This document shows positions 1 through 11,106 of a DNA stretch of 64,000 nt, in pieces. The notes beneath the pieces are model-generated. The model made no database searches, was not told the origin of the DNA, and saw only the letters and a list, made by a program, of their open reading frames with translations. Numbering within the stretch: position 1 is the first letter of the stretch; every line of letters starts with the position of its first letter. The DNA is from Advenella kashmirensis WT001 (GTDB lineage: Bacteria > Pseudomonadota > Gammaproteobacteria > Burkholderiales > Burkholderiaceae_B): the NCBI RefSeq assembly GCF_000219915.2, contig NC_017964.1, positions 1,922,001 to 1,986,000 on the forward strand, given 5' to 3'. The position numbers and the translations under genes are program-made.

Positions 1-577
1 TCGCTAATGGCCGGACCCGACCCTTTGTAGGCACATGCTGCATTTTCAGGCCCGCCATTTTGTTCAGAAGTTCGCCAGCCAGATGCGCAGGACTTCCAGC
101 ACCGGGAGAGCCAAAGGATATGGTCTGCGGATGGCTCTTTGCATAGGTAATGAATTCTTTGAGGTTTTTGGCGGGGATTTCGGGGTTGACGACCATCAGG
201 TTATGTTCCCGGGTCAGCGCAGTCACCGGCAGCAGATCTTTGCTGGGGCTGTAGTTCATGTTTTTGTACAGGCTGGGATTGATGACCGTCGGGCCTGCCG
301 CGGCCAAAAGGACGGTATACCCGTCCGGTTTTGCCGTGGCGACAAAGTGGCCTCCTATATTGCCGCCTGCACCTGGTTTGTTTTCGACTACGATTGCCTG
401 GCCCAGAATAGGGCGCATGGCCTCGGCAAGCAGCCGCCCCAGGATATCGGTTGATCCGCCCGGCGCAAATGGAATAATCATCCTGATCGGCTGGTCGGGA
501 TAGGCCGCGCTGGCCAAGCCGGGCGCGACACCGATTATGACAGTTGAAATAATCGTGAATATGGATCTTTTGAACAT
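1..577 (-). CDS. Bug-family (TctC-type) substrate-binding protein, partial, one frameshift
   Basis: This is the N-terminal part (about 190 codons) of a periplasmic binding protein of the Bug family, which captures carboxylic acids or related small molecules for tripartite tricarboxylate transporters or signalling. The start at 577 gives a signal peptide with a hydrophobic core and a likely cleavage after ASA. It is followed by YPDQPIRMIIPFAPGGSTDI, the conserved first strand and ligand loop, and by VVENKPGAGGNIG. Near position 30 the frame must change to continue the conserved sequence HVPYKGSGPA, which needs one missing base. The gene runs off the left edge. It lies 69 bases behind the acyl-CoA dehydrogenase on the same strand, so the two are probably one operon. 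The ligand cannot be inferred. Confidence 0.88.
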   Translation of the reverse strand, partial: MFKRSIFTIISTVIIGVAPGLASAAYPDQPIRMIIPFAPGGSTDILGRLLAEAMRPILGQAIVVENKPGAGGNIGGHFVATAKPDGYTVLLAAAGPTVINPSLYKNMNYSPSKDLLPVTALTREHNLMVVNPEIPAKNLKEFITYAKSHPQTISFGSPGAGSPAHLAGELLNKMAGLKMQHVPTKGRVRPLA

Positions 578-646
578 GATTGTCTCCGTTGTTATTGGGC
601 CTTCTGACGAGGCATCGTTGTATTGCGAATGAAATGGAAGGAGGTC

Positions 647-1812
647 TTAACGGCCGGGTTCGAAGCCGGCATTTTTTAACGTCAGACGCGCAATGTTGAG
701 CTGGTGGATCTGACTGGTGCCTTCATACAGGCGGAACAGGCGTACATCGCGGTAAAAGCGCTCAATGCCAAAGTCCGCGATATAGCCATATCCGCCGAAC
801 ATCTGGACACAGCGGTCGGCGACCCGTCCGCACATTTCAGAGGAAAAATATTTGCAAATGGATGCATTCATCGTGACATCCTTGCCTTCGTCGCGTTCTC
901 GTGCCGTTTGCAGCACGAGTGCTTTTGCCGTTTCAATGTCCGTTTTGCAATCGGCGATCATCGCCTGAATCAATTGAAAATTCATCAGAGGTTGACCAAA
1001 TTGAGAGCGATTACCCACAAATTTCATGGCTTCGTCCAACATGCGAATTGCCGGACCAATACACAGCGCCGCCAGGTGAATACGCTGTTTATTCAATACC
1101 TTCATGGCAGTTTTGAAACCCATCCCTTCTGTCCCGCCAATCAGGTTGGACGCGGGCACGCGGCAGTTGTCGAAATGCACTTCGGACACGGGTGAACCGG
1201 CTTGTCCCATTTTTTCGTAGGGCTGCCCGGTAGTCAGGCCTGGAGTGGTGCGTTCTACCAGAAATGCGGAAATACCGCTGGCTTTGCGATTATCCGGATC
1301 GGTGCGTGCCATCACAGTGAAAACATCGGCTATCGGCGCATTGGTAATAAAGCATTTTGTACCGTTCAACACATAATGATCGCCTTCGCGTCTTGCTGTG
1401 GTCTGTAATGCTGTGGCATCTGAACCGGCTTCCGGTTCTGTCAAAGCAAATGAGCCGGTCATCCGTCCGCTGGCCAGCTCCGGCAGATAACGCTGCTTCT
1501 GTTCGGGTGTACCATCGGCCACCAGCCTTCGGATCCGATACCGGTGTTGGTACCCACACGTGCTCGAAATGCGACCGAGCATTGGGATAACTGCATGGCG
1601 GCAAGAACCAGTTCTTCGGTTGTCATGCCCAGCCCGCCGTATTGCTCGGGAATCGAGTAGCCGAACATATTCTGCTCTGCCATATCTCTGACAACATCTT
1701 CAGGAACTTCGTCCGATTGTGCAACGTGCTTTTCTTGTGGCACCAGGCGTTCATGTACAAAACGTTGCAGTGAATCTAAAAAAATAGTGAACGACTCGGG
1801 ATCCCGCAGCAT
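647..1812 (-). CDS. acyl-CoA dehydrogenase, one frameshift
   Basis: This is an FAD-dependent acyl-CoA dehydrogenase that would introduce an alpha-beta double bond into an acyl-CoA. After restoring one base near 1525 (GSEG then LVADGTPEQKQRYLP) it is 388 aa, the usual family length. The FAD and substrate signature FALTEPEAGSDA, the motif LNGTKCFITNA and the C-terminal RLYEGTSQIHQLNIAR are visible; the Glu of LYEGTSQI is in the position of the catalytic base of short-chain members. It is divergent from two IclR regulators across an AT-rich gap and lies upstream of a Bug binding protein on the same strand. This suggests a regulated pathway for uptake and oxidation of an organic acid. The substrate is unknown. 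Confidence 0.92.
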
Positions 1813-1977
1813 ATTGGTTCTCCTTCTCTGCTTTTGTTAGTGGTGATGGCGATAGTGTGTGATTGTTGGAAAAGCATAGCAATTTATATTTAATAGCGAT
1901 ATTATTGTTTCGATATATTGAATTTAAATCTAATAAACTTTAATTTTTTGCCGTTTTTTTGAGGAGAGATTTTCAGG
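1813..1977. promoter_or_regulatory. AT-rich divergent promoter/operator region between ACAD and IclR genes
   Basis: This 165-base gap separates the divergent acyl-CoA dehydrogenase and first IclR gene and is much richer in A and T than its flanks, especially 1875-1950. It holds a direct repeat CGATAT at 1897-1902 and 1911-1916. IclR regulators commonly bind the promoter of their divergent target, so an operator here is expected. The exact site is not identified. A GAGGAGAG ribosome-binding site precedes the ATG at 1978. Confidence 0.4.
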
Positions 1978-2772
1978 ATGGAAGACACAGATAAGCATAG
2001 CGACCCCCGTTTTGCGACAACAGTGGCACACGGCATGTCGGTCTTGCAGTGTTTCCGGATGACAGAGCCAGCGCTCAGCAACAAAGAGCTGGCTGAGCGC
2101 ACGGGCCTGTCCAAAGCTACTATTTCGCGGCTGACCTATACTCTGGCGCTCAAGGGGCTATTGCTGTATGACGTACAGCTGCGAAGATACCGACTGGGTG
2201 CCGGTATTCTTTCGCTGGCACACCCCATGCTTAGCGGCATCCGTTTGCGTCAAATGGCAAGGCCCTATATGCGAGCGCTGGCAGATCGTTGCGAAGGGTC
2301 TGTGTCGCTTGGCCTGAATGACAAGCTGCATATGGTGTACATCGAAACCAGTCGAGGTCACGAGGTCATCGGCTATCGCCCTGATATCGGTGCGCGTCTG
2401 CCATTACTGGCTTCAGCAATGGGACGCGCCTGGCTGGCCAATGTGTCTACTGAGACACGTGAACGCGTGCTGGCTCAGATTCGTAGGGAAGACGCGTCGC
2501 AGTTGCAGACGCATGGTGCCGCCTGGGAACGGGCTTTGCATGACTGGAACTCAAAAGGCTATTGCCTCTCGTTTGGCGACTGGCAGGCAGATGTTCACGC
2601 GGTGGCCGTTGTTTTGCGTGATTCGGTGAACGGCGACTATCTGGTCTTCAATTGCGGGGTGCCGGTATCCAGACTGAAAAATAGAACTATTGAGGAGGTC
2701 GCTGCAGGCCCATTGCTCGCGATGGTAGACGAAATAAATGAATGCAGGCAGCAGGATGTACAGAATGGCTGA
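1978..2772 (+). CDS. IclR-family transcriptional regulator (first of a tandem pair)
   Basis: A 264-aa regulator with an N-terminal winged helix-turn-helix (about residues 15-75; NKELAERTGLSKATISRLTYTL) and a C-terminal IclR effector-binding domain (YRPDIGARLPLLASAMGRAWLA and, near the end, NCGVPVSR). Its start is supported by a strong GAGGAG site just upstream. It overlaps the next, paralogous IclR gene. Position and orientation suggest control of the divergent dehydrogenase and Bug binding-protein genes by an aromatic or organic acid, which is inference from the family. Confidence 0.93.
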   Translation: MEDTDKHSDPRFATTVAHGMSVLQCFRMTEPALSNKELAERTGLSKATISRLTYTLALKGLLLYDVQLRRYRLGAGILSLAHPMLSGIRLRQMARPYMRALADRCEGSVSLGLNDKLHMVYIETSRGHEVIGYRPDIGARLPLLASAMGRAWLANVSTETRERVLAQIRREDASQLQTHGAAWERALHDWNSKGYCLSFGDWQADVHAVAVVLRDSVNGDYLVFNCGVPVSRLKNRTIEEVAAGPLLAMVDEINECRQQDVQNG

Positions 2773-3547
2773 CATCGATAGCAAAACAACCGATCCGCAA
2801 TTTGCCTCCACACTGGCTCAGGCAATCGATGTGCTTGCCTGCTTTAGATCGGGAGAGCTGACCTTGGGAAACAAGCAAATTTCAGTGCGCTCCGGATTGT
2901 CTCCGAGTACGGTGGTCAGACTGACCCATACGCTTGTGCAACTGGGGTATTTGCGGCGCGCACCGCAGGGTAGACGCTATCAGCTGGGGCCAGCGTTGCT
3001 GACATTAAGCTATCCGTTACTTGCGAGCCTGCAGCTCAGACAGATTGCTCGCCCTCTGATGTTGCGGCTGGCGCTTGAAGTGAATGGAGCTGTTTCTCTG
3101 GTTATTCGTGATCGTTGTAATATGGTTTATGTGGAAACGGCGCGCGCCAATGAAACCCTGCAGGCTCATCCCGATATTGGTGCCGCTTTACCCATGATGT
3201 CGACTGCCGCCGGCAAGGCTTGGCTGTGCCGCGCCTCTGTAGAAGAGCGCAACGCCACCCTGAATCGCATTCGGGTGGAGCAGCCGGATCACTACAAGGC
3301 GCATCATCATAGCCTGGACGAGACATATCGAGAATTCGAGCGCTATGGCTATTGCTCGAACAATCAGCAATGGGTGTCGCATTCATTTGGTTTTGCGGTT
3401 CCCTTTGCGAAGCCGATAGATGGCAATATTTTTGTCCTCAATTGCGGTGTCCCAATTACTGACGGGTCATTTGTCCAGCGGAATGGGGAAATTCCCAAAC
3501 GGTTGCAGGTACTGGTAAACAGTGTACAAAATACGCTAGGCCTGTGA
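2765..3547 (+). CDS. IclR-family transcriptional regulator (second of a tandem pair)
   Basis: A 260-aa paralogue of the preceding gene: the helix-turn-helix region (GNKQISVRSGLSPSTVVRLT) and effector domain (HPDIGAALPMMSTAAGKAWL, NCGVPITDG) align along the whole length. The ATG at 2765 sits inside ATGGCTGA and overlaps the stop of the first gene by 8 bases, a sign of translational coupling. In-frame ATGs at 2738 and 2756 are alternatives. Two adjacent IclR copies suggest a duplication with possible hetero-oligomers or two effectors, which the sequence cannot settle. Confidence 0.92.
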   Translation: MADIDSKTTDPQFASTLAQAIDVLACFRSGELTLGNKQISVRSGLSPSTVVRLTHTLVQLGYLRRAPQGRRYQLGPALLTLSYPLLASLQLRQIARPLMLRLALEVNGAVSLVIRDRCNMVYVETARANETLQAHPDIGAALPMMSTAAGKAWLCRASVEERNATLNRIRVEQPDHYKAHHHSLDETYREFERYGYCSNNQQWVSHSFGFAVPFAKPIDGNIFVLNCGVPITDGSFVQRNGEIPKRLQVLVNSVQNTLGL

Positions 3548-3626
3548 CCGTATTATGAGCAAGTAGTGCTTGGAATGATGATCCTGTGGGGTAGTCAGAA
3601 AATTGGCTATTACTGGGATTGTTGGT

Positions 3627-3676
3627 AAAAAAACGGCCACCAAAACCTGCGTTGCACAGGCTCCAGTGGCCGTTTT
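3627..3676. terminator. bidirectional rho-independent terminator
   Basis: Inverted arms AAAACGGCCAC (3630-3640) and GTGGCCGTTTT (3666-3676) form an 11-bp stem. A-runs on the left and T-runs on the right make it work in both directions. It lies between the convergent IclR gene and phoX. The 25-base loop is long. Confidence 0.75.
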
Positions 3677-3695
3677 AGAAGTGGTTCTTTTTGAA

Positions 3696-5644
3696 TTATA
3701 TCTTTACGGCTTTTTCCTTGCCGGTCAAATAGCCAACTGCAGCGCTGAAGCGATCATGATAATTTTCATCGATCAACGGGGCGACCTTGTCCTTGACCAC
3801 ATCATGCAGGCCGGGTTTGCCGCCTTTGCCTTTTTCCCAGTCACCAGGGTGCTGGAAGTTGCTCATGATGTAGGTCCAGCCATTGAGCTCGTCTACAGAT
3901 TGCAAGCCTGTTGATTCGGCGCCGGCAGGGCAGGACAGCAGACGTGCCAGTTGCTTGGTATCCACGTTGTAGGCCCACAGGAAATTATTGACGTGCGTGC
4001 CGCTGTCTTCGCCAATGAACAGGGTGCGCAACTTTTCTGAGAACTTGATATTGTCCGGGTTGGCAATTTTATCTGCGTTCGCCAGGTTGCCCAGCGCATC
4101 GGGCGTTGGCAGATCTTCGCCGACCAGTTCTGCCGGTGGTTTCATGTCGACCGGGACCCATTCGCTGTTGATTGGCTTGCCAGTATGGTCTTTCTGTCCG
4201 GCTTTCAGATTCAGTGCATAAACGGCGCCTGCGTACGGACCTTGGACCTTAATGTCACTGGAGCCATCCAGCATGGAATCGCGCACGTAGGACATGGCCG
4301 AGTAGGCAATTTTATCTTTGGCGTTGACCGTTGTTCCTTCCATTTTTGAAAAGCCCATGCTGCCGCCGGCAACAGCCGCGTGGCGATGGGTTTCCAGGAA
4401 GGTGGCGGCTTTTTCCATGCCAGGTTTCAGCTTGACCCAGTTGACCTTTTTGTCAAAGACGATTTTCTTGAAGGAATCATCGCTGGGGTCTTCGGTTTTC
4501 ACTTCCATGATGTCTTCGGGCGCCAGCTTGTCAGCCAGCGCCTCGATTTCATCGCTGGTCGCATGACCCAGATGAATCCACGTCAGGTCGGCCGAGCCGG
4601 GGCCCTCGCCACTGGTCTGGTGCCATTTTGCGACATAGAGATTTCCGGCAGACAGATCTTTTTCCTTGTCGGCAACAAACATGAACAAGCCGCCGTGGTT
4701 GGCATCGTCGCCCATCAATGCGGTACGGTTGTCCGGCATCACCTGGATCAATTCATGTGAAATACGGCCCAGGTTGTAATGCTTCTTGATGGTGGCGGTG
4801 CCGTCGGGGTTGACCGTCACTTCAGGCATATGACCGTAGTGATAAGGGTTGGCTTTTTTCTCGTCGCCGAACAGCGCCTTGCTGAAGCCTTTGAATTCGT
4901 CATTCTTGGCCACTTTAAAGGCATCGGGTTCGTATTCTTCGCTGGACAGATGCGTATTCCATGGCGAGAGTGAGGCGCCACAGGTGATCCACAGGCCATG
5001 TACGCCGGAAGTATCGACATTGTGATACTTCACCAGGGACAGATGGCCTGTATCAGGATCCTGATCCAGGGTAAGCACGGCGATGGGCGAGGGCAGTTTG
5101 CCGTACATATCGTCGCCATTCAGGTTGCGGGTGGTGTATTCGAACTGTACTACCGCAAATACCGCATTGCCTTTGACGCCTTCAACCTTGGCATTGTCCA
5201 GCTTGAGCAGGGACGTACCATCGGGGCTGTTGGAGAAGATCTGGCGCTCTTTGCCGGCAACCGATGTATCCATGATGGGCTTGTTATTGATATCAAAATA
5301 ACCGCCAGCGATGATCTGGCCGCCTTTGCCGTCGGGTACTTTGTCGCCGGTCAGAAAGAATGGCTTGTAAGCCAGTTCAAACGTCGTGTCGGTTTTGTCG
5401 GCCCAGTTGATCTTCAGGGAAGATCCCACTGTGGTGTCGGCCAGCGCGGCAGGATTGTCCAGCGTGGGTGCTGCCATGCCAATAAACTCTGCAGAGGCAA
5501 ATGCCTTTTGTACCGCATCGGCGGTCTGGGCGGTGGCAAAGCCGGCAAAGCTACCCAGAACCCCGGTGGTAAGCGGCAACATGGGCGCACTTGCCAGGGC
5601 TTTGAGGCTGCGACGACGGCTGGGGAAAATTGAGCGGATTTCAT
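3696..5644 (-). CDS. phoX: PhoX-family alkaline phosphatase (DUF839), one frameshift in the signal peptide
   Basis: This is a secreted calcium/iron-dependent alkaline phosphatase of the PhoX type, which releases phosphate from organic esters in the periplasm. The long reading frame from 5582 begins inside the signal peptide. Reading on upstream gives SRRRSLKALASAP, a twin-arginine export motif typical of PhoX. Restoring one base in the run TTTTCCCC (minus strand; plus 5622-5629) joins this to an ATG at 5644 and gives MKSAQFFPSRRRSLK, for a 649-aa protein. Body motifs include TCGASLSPWNTHLSSEEYEP and FSNFQHPGDW-like C-terminal sequence, both usual for the family. It is monocistronic and bounded by a terminator. 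A PhoB site upstream is only weakly suggested. Confidence 0.9.
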
Positions 5645-5962
5645 ATGACGTGATCCTGTTGACGATAATGCACAGATGTTACAGGTTTAATATGACAGGA
5701 ATTCGTACGTTGGCTGACAATAAATCGCGGGGATATCAGGCAGGGATATCGATTGTTATCCTGACCTGATCGCTCATTGCTGAATTCGGTCGATTGATCG
5801 AAAATTGCATTGAATCAAGGTAAAACGCATATGATAAATGTATATTTCGCAGATTTTCAGACGGTTTTTGTTGTTTCGCAAGACGCAAGGCAGCTTTCGC
5901 GTTGCATCGTCTTCGAGTAATCTCAGAAACTGAGCATCAATAGTCCCAAAGAACCAGACATC
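5645..5962. other. intergenic region between divergent phoX and alaX-like genes
   Basis: No gene is seen in these 318 bases. Read towards phoX, there are three GTCA/GTAA half sites resembling Pho-box units: TTGTCAG at 5720-5714, CTGTCAT at 5698-5692 and CTGTAAC at 5684-5678. The first two are 22 bases (two 11-base periods) apart; the third is out of register at 14. This makes only a weak case for PhoB control. The rest is AT-rich with no hairpin that I trust. Confidence 0.35.
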
Positions 5963-6727
5963 ATGAAATTTCATCGCCAAACCCGAAAGCGTTATTACGA
6001 GGACAGTTATGCCGGTCACTGTCAGGCCAGCGTTATAAAAATTGAAGCCGACATGATCGAGCTGGATGCTACGGTGGCTTTTCCCGAAGGCGGTGGGCAG
6101 GAGGCAGACCATGGCACCATTACACTGAACAATGGCCGCGTTCTGAGGTTTATCGACGTAAGAAAAATGTACGGGCATGCGCCCGGGATTAATGGTTTTC
6201 CAGATGTACAGGTCGGTGGCGTCATCTGGCACAAAGTGCATCCGGATGATGTGTCACTGCTAAGCGATCTGCATATTGGCGACAACGTCGCGATCTGTAT
6301 CGATACGGATCGAAGAGCGCGCCTGTCGCTCAGCCATACGGCATCTCATATTCTTTATGTTGCTGTCGGTATGATCCGGCCGGATGCCGTACAGTCTACG
6401 CTGGGCTGTCATATCCGAACCGATGGGGCGCGGTTTGATTTCGGTGTAAGTGAGCGTTTTACTGCCGAGCAAATCAGCCAGATCGAAGCCTGTGCCTATG
6501 ACCTGGTTTTGCGGAATGCGGCCATCACGATGAGCGCACATCCGCAGGAACCGGATTTGCGCAGTTGGCATTGCGAGCAGCACCAGATTGCTTGTGGCGG
6601 CACTCATTTGAATCGTACCGGGCCCGTTGGCAGGCTGGTAGTGAAACGCAAAAGCCTGGGAACGGGCAAAGAGCGTTTGAGCTGCAGCTTTCCTGATGCC
6701 GTCTTTGATACGACACGCTTTTATTAA
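5963..6727 (+). CDS. alanyl-tRNA editing protein, AlaX family
   Basis: A 254-aa free-standing editing domain related to the alanyl-tRNA synthetase editing region; such proteins deacylate mischarged Ser- or Gly-tRNA(Ala). Zinc ligands are recognisable: HTASH in SLSHTASHILY (about residue 130) and CxxxH in ACGGTHLNRTGPVG (about residue 210). The N-terminal part FPEGGGQEADHG matches the glycine-rich strand of the AlaX core. There is no synthetase domain, so it acts in trans. It stands alone between phoX and a lipoprotein gene. Which AlaX subclass it belongs to is not resolved. Confidence 0.9.
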   Translation: MKFHRQTRKRYYEDSYAGHCQASVIKIEADMIELDATVAFPEGGGQEADHGTITLNNGRVLRFIDVRKMYGHAPGINGFPDVQVGGVIWHKVHPDDVSLLSDLHIGDNVAICIDTDRRARLSLSHTASHILYVAVGMIRPDAVQSTLGCHIRTDGARFDFGVSERFTAEQISQIEACAYDLVLRNAAITMSAHPQEPDLRSWHCEQHQIACGGTHLNRTGPVGRLVVKRKSLGTGKERLSCSFPDAVFDTTRFY

Positions 6728-6842
6728 TCGTCTGCTCCACAATTAAATATACCCTGGCTTTAAGGTGGCCCCATAGGCTGAGCGTTAATCCAGCCCGTGG
6801 GGATAGTAAAAGCCGTTGATGCAGACGCGTTAGCAAAATGTA

Positions 6843-7118
6843 TTAATCGCGGTGATGACGCCGGTGGTGTGACCGGTGAGCGCGATAGTCCCGATGGCCA
6901 CGGTAATCCCGATGACCACGGTATTCTCGGTGGGCCCGATACCCTCTGTGGTAAGACCGAGGGCGATAGTGGCGATGACGACTGTAATGGCTGTATTTTC
7001 TTTCGTACTTTGGTCCGCTGTATCGATAGCCATCACGGTATCCATAATGGCGATCGTGCACCACACAACCGCTTAGAAAAATCGCCAGAAAGCCGATAAC
7101 TACAAGCAATTTCTTCAT
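6843..7118 (-). CDS. small His/Arg/Tyr-rich lipoprotein
   Basis: A 91-aa protein starting with a lipoprotein signal peptide: MKKLLVVIGFLAIFLSGC, with lipobox LSGC at residues 15-18. The mature part is almost only His, Arg, Tyr, Gly and Ser, with degenerate repeats such as YRGHRD, YRGHRD and YRAHRS. It would be a strongly basic, histidine-dense peptide anchored in the envelope. Metal binding or nucleic acid/polyanion binding are possible but unproven. A GGGAGAACTTT site precedes the ATG. No neighbour points to a pathway. Confidence 0.75.
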   Translation of the reverse strand: MKKLLVVIGFLAIFLSGCVVHDRHYGYRDGYRYSGPKYERKYSHYSRHRHYRPRSYHRGYRAHREYRGHRDYRGHRDYRAHRSHHRRHHRD

Positions 7119-7406
7119 TAAAGTTCTCCCTGTTTATTTTGCCGATATAGTAAACAGGTTCAACTTCAATGTGTATTGCTCAGTTGTAAGCCAAATTTCA
7201 GTCGGGTACAGACAAGTCAAGCAGACTTATATAGTGAGACTGCGGGCACAACTTTCGGATACGGGCCTGTGCGATGATGATACGATCGACTATAAATTGA
7301 ATAAAACCGAGGGACGAGACAACCAGGTAGTCAGCGACAGTAACGTTATTGTGCAGTGCGGTGGCTATCGGGTTATTTGTCTCTTATCGACAGCAGGATT
7401 ATCGTT

Positions 7407-8652
7407 ATGATGAAAGCCAATCAGCAGCGCTATTGGGATGCACTGATGGAACTGGGCACAATTACCGATGCGGCATTGCCTTACACAAGGCGATCGTTTA
7501 GCGACACTTTCCTGAAGGGGCGCCAGTGGATATCCGAGAGGATGCAACAGCTGGGTATGCCTGTTCATGTGGATGCGGCCGGCAATCTCGTGGGAAGTCT
7601 GGCTGGTAGGGATAAGAATGCTGGAGTGATCGCTATCGGTTCACATAGCGATACGGTGCCCGGTGGCGGACGCTTTGATGGCGTTGCCGGCGTTGTTGCC
7701 GGGCTCGAATGCGTGGCCTCGCTACAGGAACGCAATATCAAGTTGAATCATACGCTCGAAGTCATTGATTTTCTGGCCGAAGAGCCAGTGAGTGGGGCCA
7801 GTCTTGCATTGGCAGCAGGGGTATCAGTGGTTATTTGTCAGAGGATATACTGCGTTGCACGCACCCGCAGACCGGCGAGCAGCTCGCAGAAGCGATCATT
7901 CGTATGGGTGGCAAGCCAAGTGCCCTGGCCAGCGCGAGGATATCAAGGCTTTTTTTGAAATTCATATTGAGCAAGGTTGTGTACTGGAAAATGAGGCGTT
8001 GCCGATAGGCGTGGTGAGCGCCATTGTTGGCATTATCAGGGTGCGCATCAAATTTAAGGGGCAGGCTGCGCATGCGGGGACAACGCCCATGCATATGCGC
8101 AGCGATGCACTGCTTGCCGCAGCACAGACCGCCTGTGATATTCGTCATGTTGCGGCTCAGATGAGCAGCCAGAAGCCGGAACATTATGTCGTGGCCACTT
8201 GTGGTCAGTTCAATGTCAAACCGAATGCCAGCAATGTGGTGCCGGGGTTTGCCGAGATTTCAGTTGAAATGCGCTCGGACCATCGACCCAGCATGGAGGC
8301 CTTGCACAGACAGCTCGGGCACATTGCCGCTCAGGCGGCAGCGATGAATCAGGTGACGCTGCTCTCTTGCGAGACGGTCACTGATACCCAGCCCGTTGTT
8401 TGCGCGCCGCAACTGATGGCGCATATACGCGATGCCAGCGATAGCCTTGGGTTGCCGTATAAAGTCATGCCCAGCGGTGCTGGTCATGACGCCGCATTTT
8501 TAAGCCATATCAGTCCTGCAGCAATGATTTTCGTGCCCAGCAAAGAGGGTAAAAGCCATTGCGCGCAGGAGTGGACATCGGCAAAAGAGCTCGCCCAGGG
8601 GGTCAGCGTGCTGATCGATGCGATCGAGCGATTCGATGGCGTACACCAATAA
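7407..8652 (+). CDS. M20-family amidohydrolase (N-carbamoyl-L-amino acid hydrolase / allantoate amidohydrolase type), two frameshifts
   Basis: This is a zinc hydrolase of the AllC/HyuC group that cleaves carbamoyl or ureido groups, expected in cytosolic purine, pyrimidine or hydantoin breakdown. The frame must be repaired at about 7785 (AEEPSEWGQSCIGSRGISG) and about 7935 (before EDIKAFFEIHIEQG). One base is missing at each, and the repaired protein is 415 aa, the normal size. Metal ligands are visible: GSHSDTVPGGGRFDGVAG, AEEPS, EIHIEQG and the final SKEGKSHCAQEW. The middle carries the dimerisation domain (QAAHAGTTPMHMRSDALLAA). ATGs at 7407 and 7410 are both possible starts. It is followed by a terminator. 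The true substrate cannot be told. Confidence 0.88.
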
Positions 8653-8679
8653 AAAAGGCGGCATGATCGCCGCCTTTTT
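8652..8679. terminator. bidirectional rho-independent terminator
   Basis: A perfect 11-bp inverted repeat, AAAAAGGCGGC (8652-8662) and GCCGCCTTTTT (8669-8679), with a six-base loop. A- and T-runs allow termination on both strands. It lies between the convergent M20 hydrolase and lysS and overlaps the hydrolase stop codon. Confidence 0.92.
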
Positions 8680-8712
8680 CCTCCAACACTGCATCAGTTG
8701 ATTACTAAGGGA

Positions 8713-10238
<1,526 letters not shown>

Positions 10239-10259
10239 AGGGTTTGCTGATGTTTAGCT

Positions 10260-10287
10260 TGGCATGTCAGACACATGTGACATGCCA
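10260..10287. promoter_or_regulatory. perfect 10-bp inverted repeat upstream of lysS
   Basis: TGGCATGTCA (10260-10269) and TGACATGCCA (10278-10287) form a perfect 10-bp inverted repeat with the loop GACACATG. It starts 22 bases before the lysS start codon. It has no T-run on the lysS side, so it is not a normal terminator. It could be an operator or a leader hairpin near the ribosome-binding site. Confidence 0.5.
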
Positions 10288-10352
10288 GGGTGAATGGGTT
10301 ACAACATTGCGGCGCGCCGCCCGGACAGGGCAACGTCGCTGCTATTGCCTGC

Positions 10353-11105
10353 TTACTGGCTGTACTGGCGTATATCATCAAGTTCTTTGCTGGCAAAGTG
10401 CTCGCTATTGATATACCTAATAATATTCTCTGCCACGGCCTGGGGGCTGCGCAGCACACCGGTTTCGTTCATTGTGTTAAAGCGCGCCAGATCGGGAAAG
10501 TCGTCTGTATTGCCGGACCGAATGGTAGCCTGCATGCTGGTGTCGATGACGCCGGGGGCAAGCGAAACCAGCCTGGCTTGCGGCGCTTCAAGACGGGCGA
10601 CGCGTGTATACATGTCCAACGCAGCCTTGGTGGCGCAGTACACACCCCAGCCGGCAGTGGGTGAGCGCCCGGCGCCAGAGGATATGTTGACCACGCGTAC
10701 ATCTGCGCCCAGTGCACGGGTGGCGCGTAGCAGAGCGGTGGTCAGCAGCATGGCGCTGGTCACATTCAGATTGAATGTGCTGGATATCGCATGGGCGTCG
10801 TCAAGCGTATCGTACTGGGCGACCGGACCCAGCGAGCCGGCGTTGTTGATCAGCAGGTACTGGTCTGCCGTCTGATCCAGCTGGGCAAAAATGCCCAGCG
10901 CGGCCGCCTCGATATGCTGAACATCTGACAGGTCATGGCCATAATGAACATGCTGGCACCCCGATGCCTCGGCCAGCTGTTGTGTTTCCGGATCGCTGTT
11001 GCGCGATACCGTAATGAGCTGGCGCACGCTGCCCGCCAGACTGCGGGCCAGGGCAGCTCCCAGACCACGCGAGGCGCCGGTAACGATAGCGATGGTTCCA
11101 CTCAT
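10353..11105 (-). CDS. short-chain dehydrogenase/reductase
   Basis: A 250-aa classical SDR oxidoreductase using NAD(P)H. The cofactor motif TGASRGLGAALA (residues 9-20), the NNAG motif (INNAGSLGP) and the active site serine with YCATK (NISSGAG ... GVYCATKAALDMY) are all present. It resembles the sepiapterin-reductase-like branch in layout, but the substrate is not known. Its start is one base behind the prfB stop and lysS follows 114 bases later, so it is co-transcribed with translation genes although it has no obvious translation role. Confidence 0.88.
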   Translation of the reverse strand: MSGTIAIVTGASRGLGAALARSLAGSVRQLITVSRNSDPETQQLAEASGCQHVHYGHDLSDVQHIEAAALGIFAQLDQTADQYLLINNAGSLGPVAQYDTLDDAHAISSTFNLNVTSAMLLTTALLRATRALGADVRVVNISSGAGRSPTAGWGVYCATKAALDMYTRVARLEAPQARLVSLAPGVIDTSMQATIRSGNTDDFPDLARFNTMNETGVLRSPQAVAENIIRYINSEHFASKELDDIRQYSQ

Positions 11106-11106
11106 A

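Noticed and set aside
5678..5720. Pho box before phoX
   Set aside because: Half sites exist, but one is degenerate and one is out of the 11-base register, so it is kept only as a weak remark.
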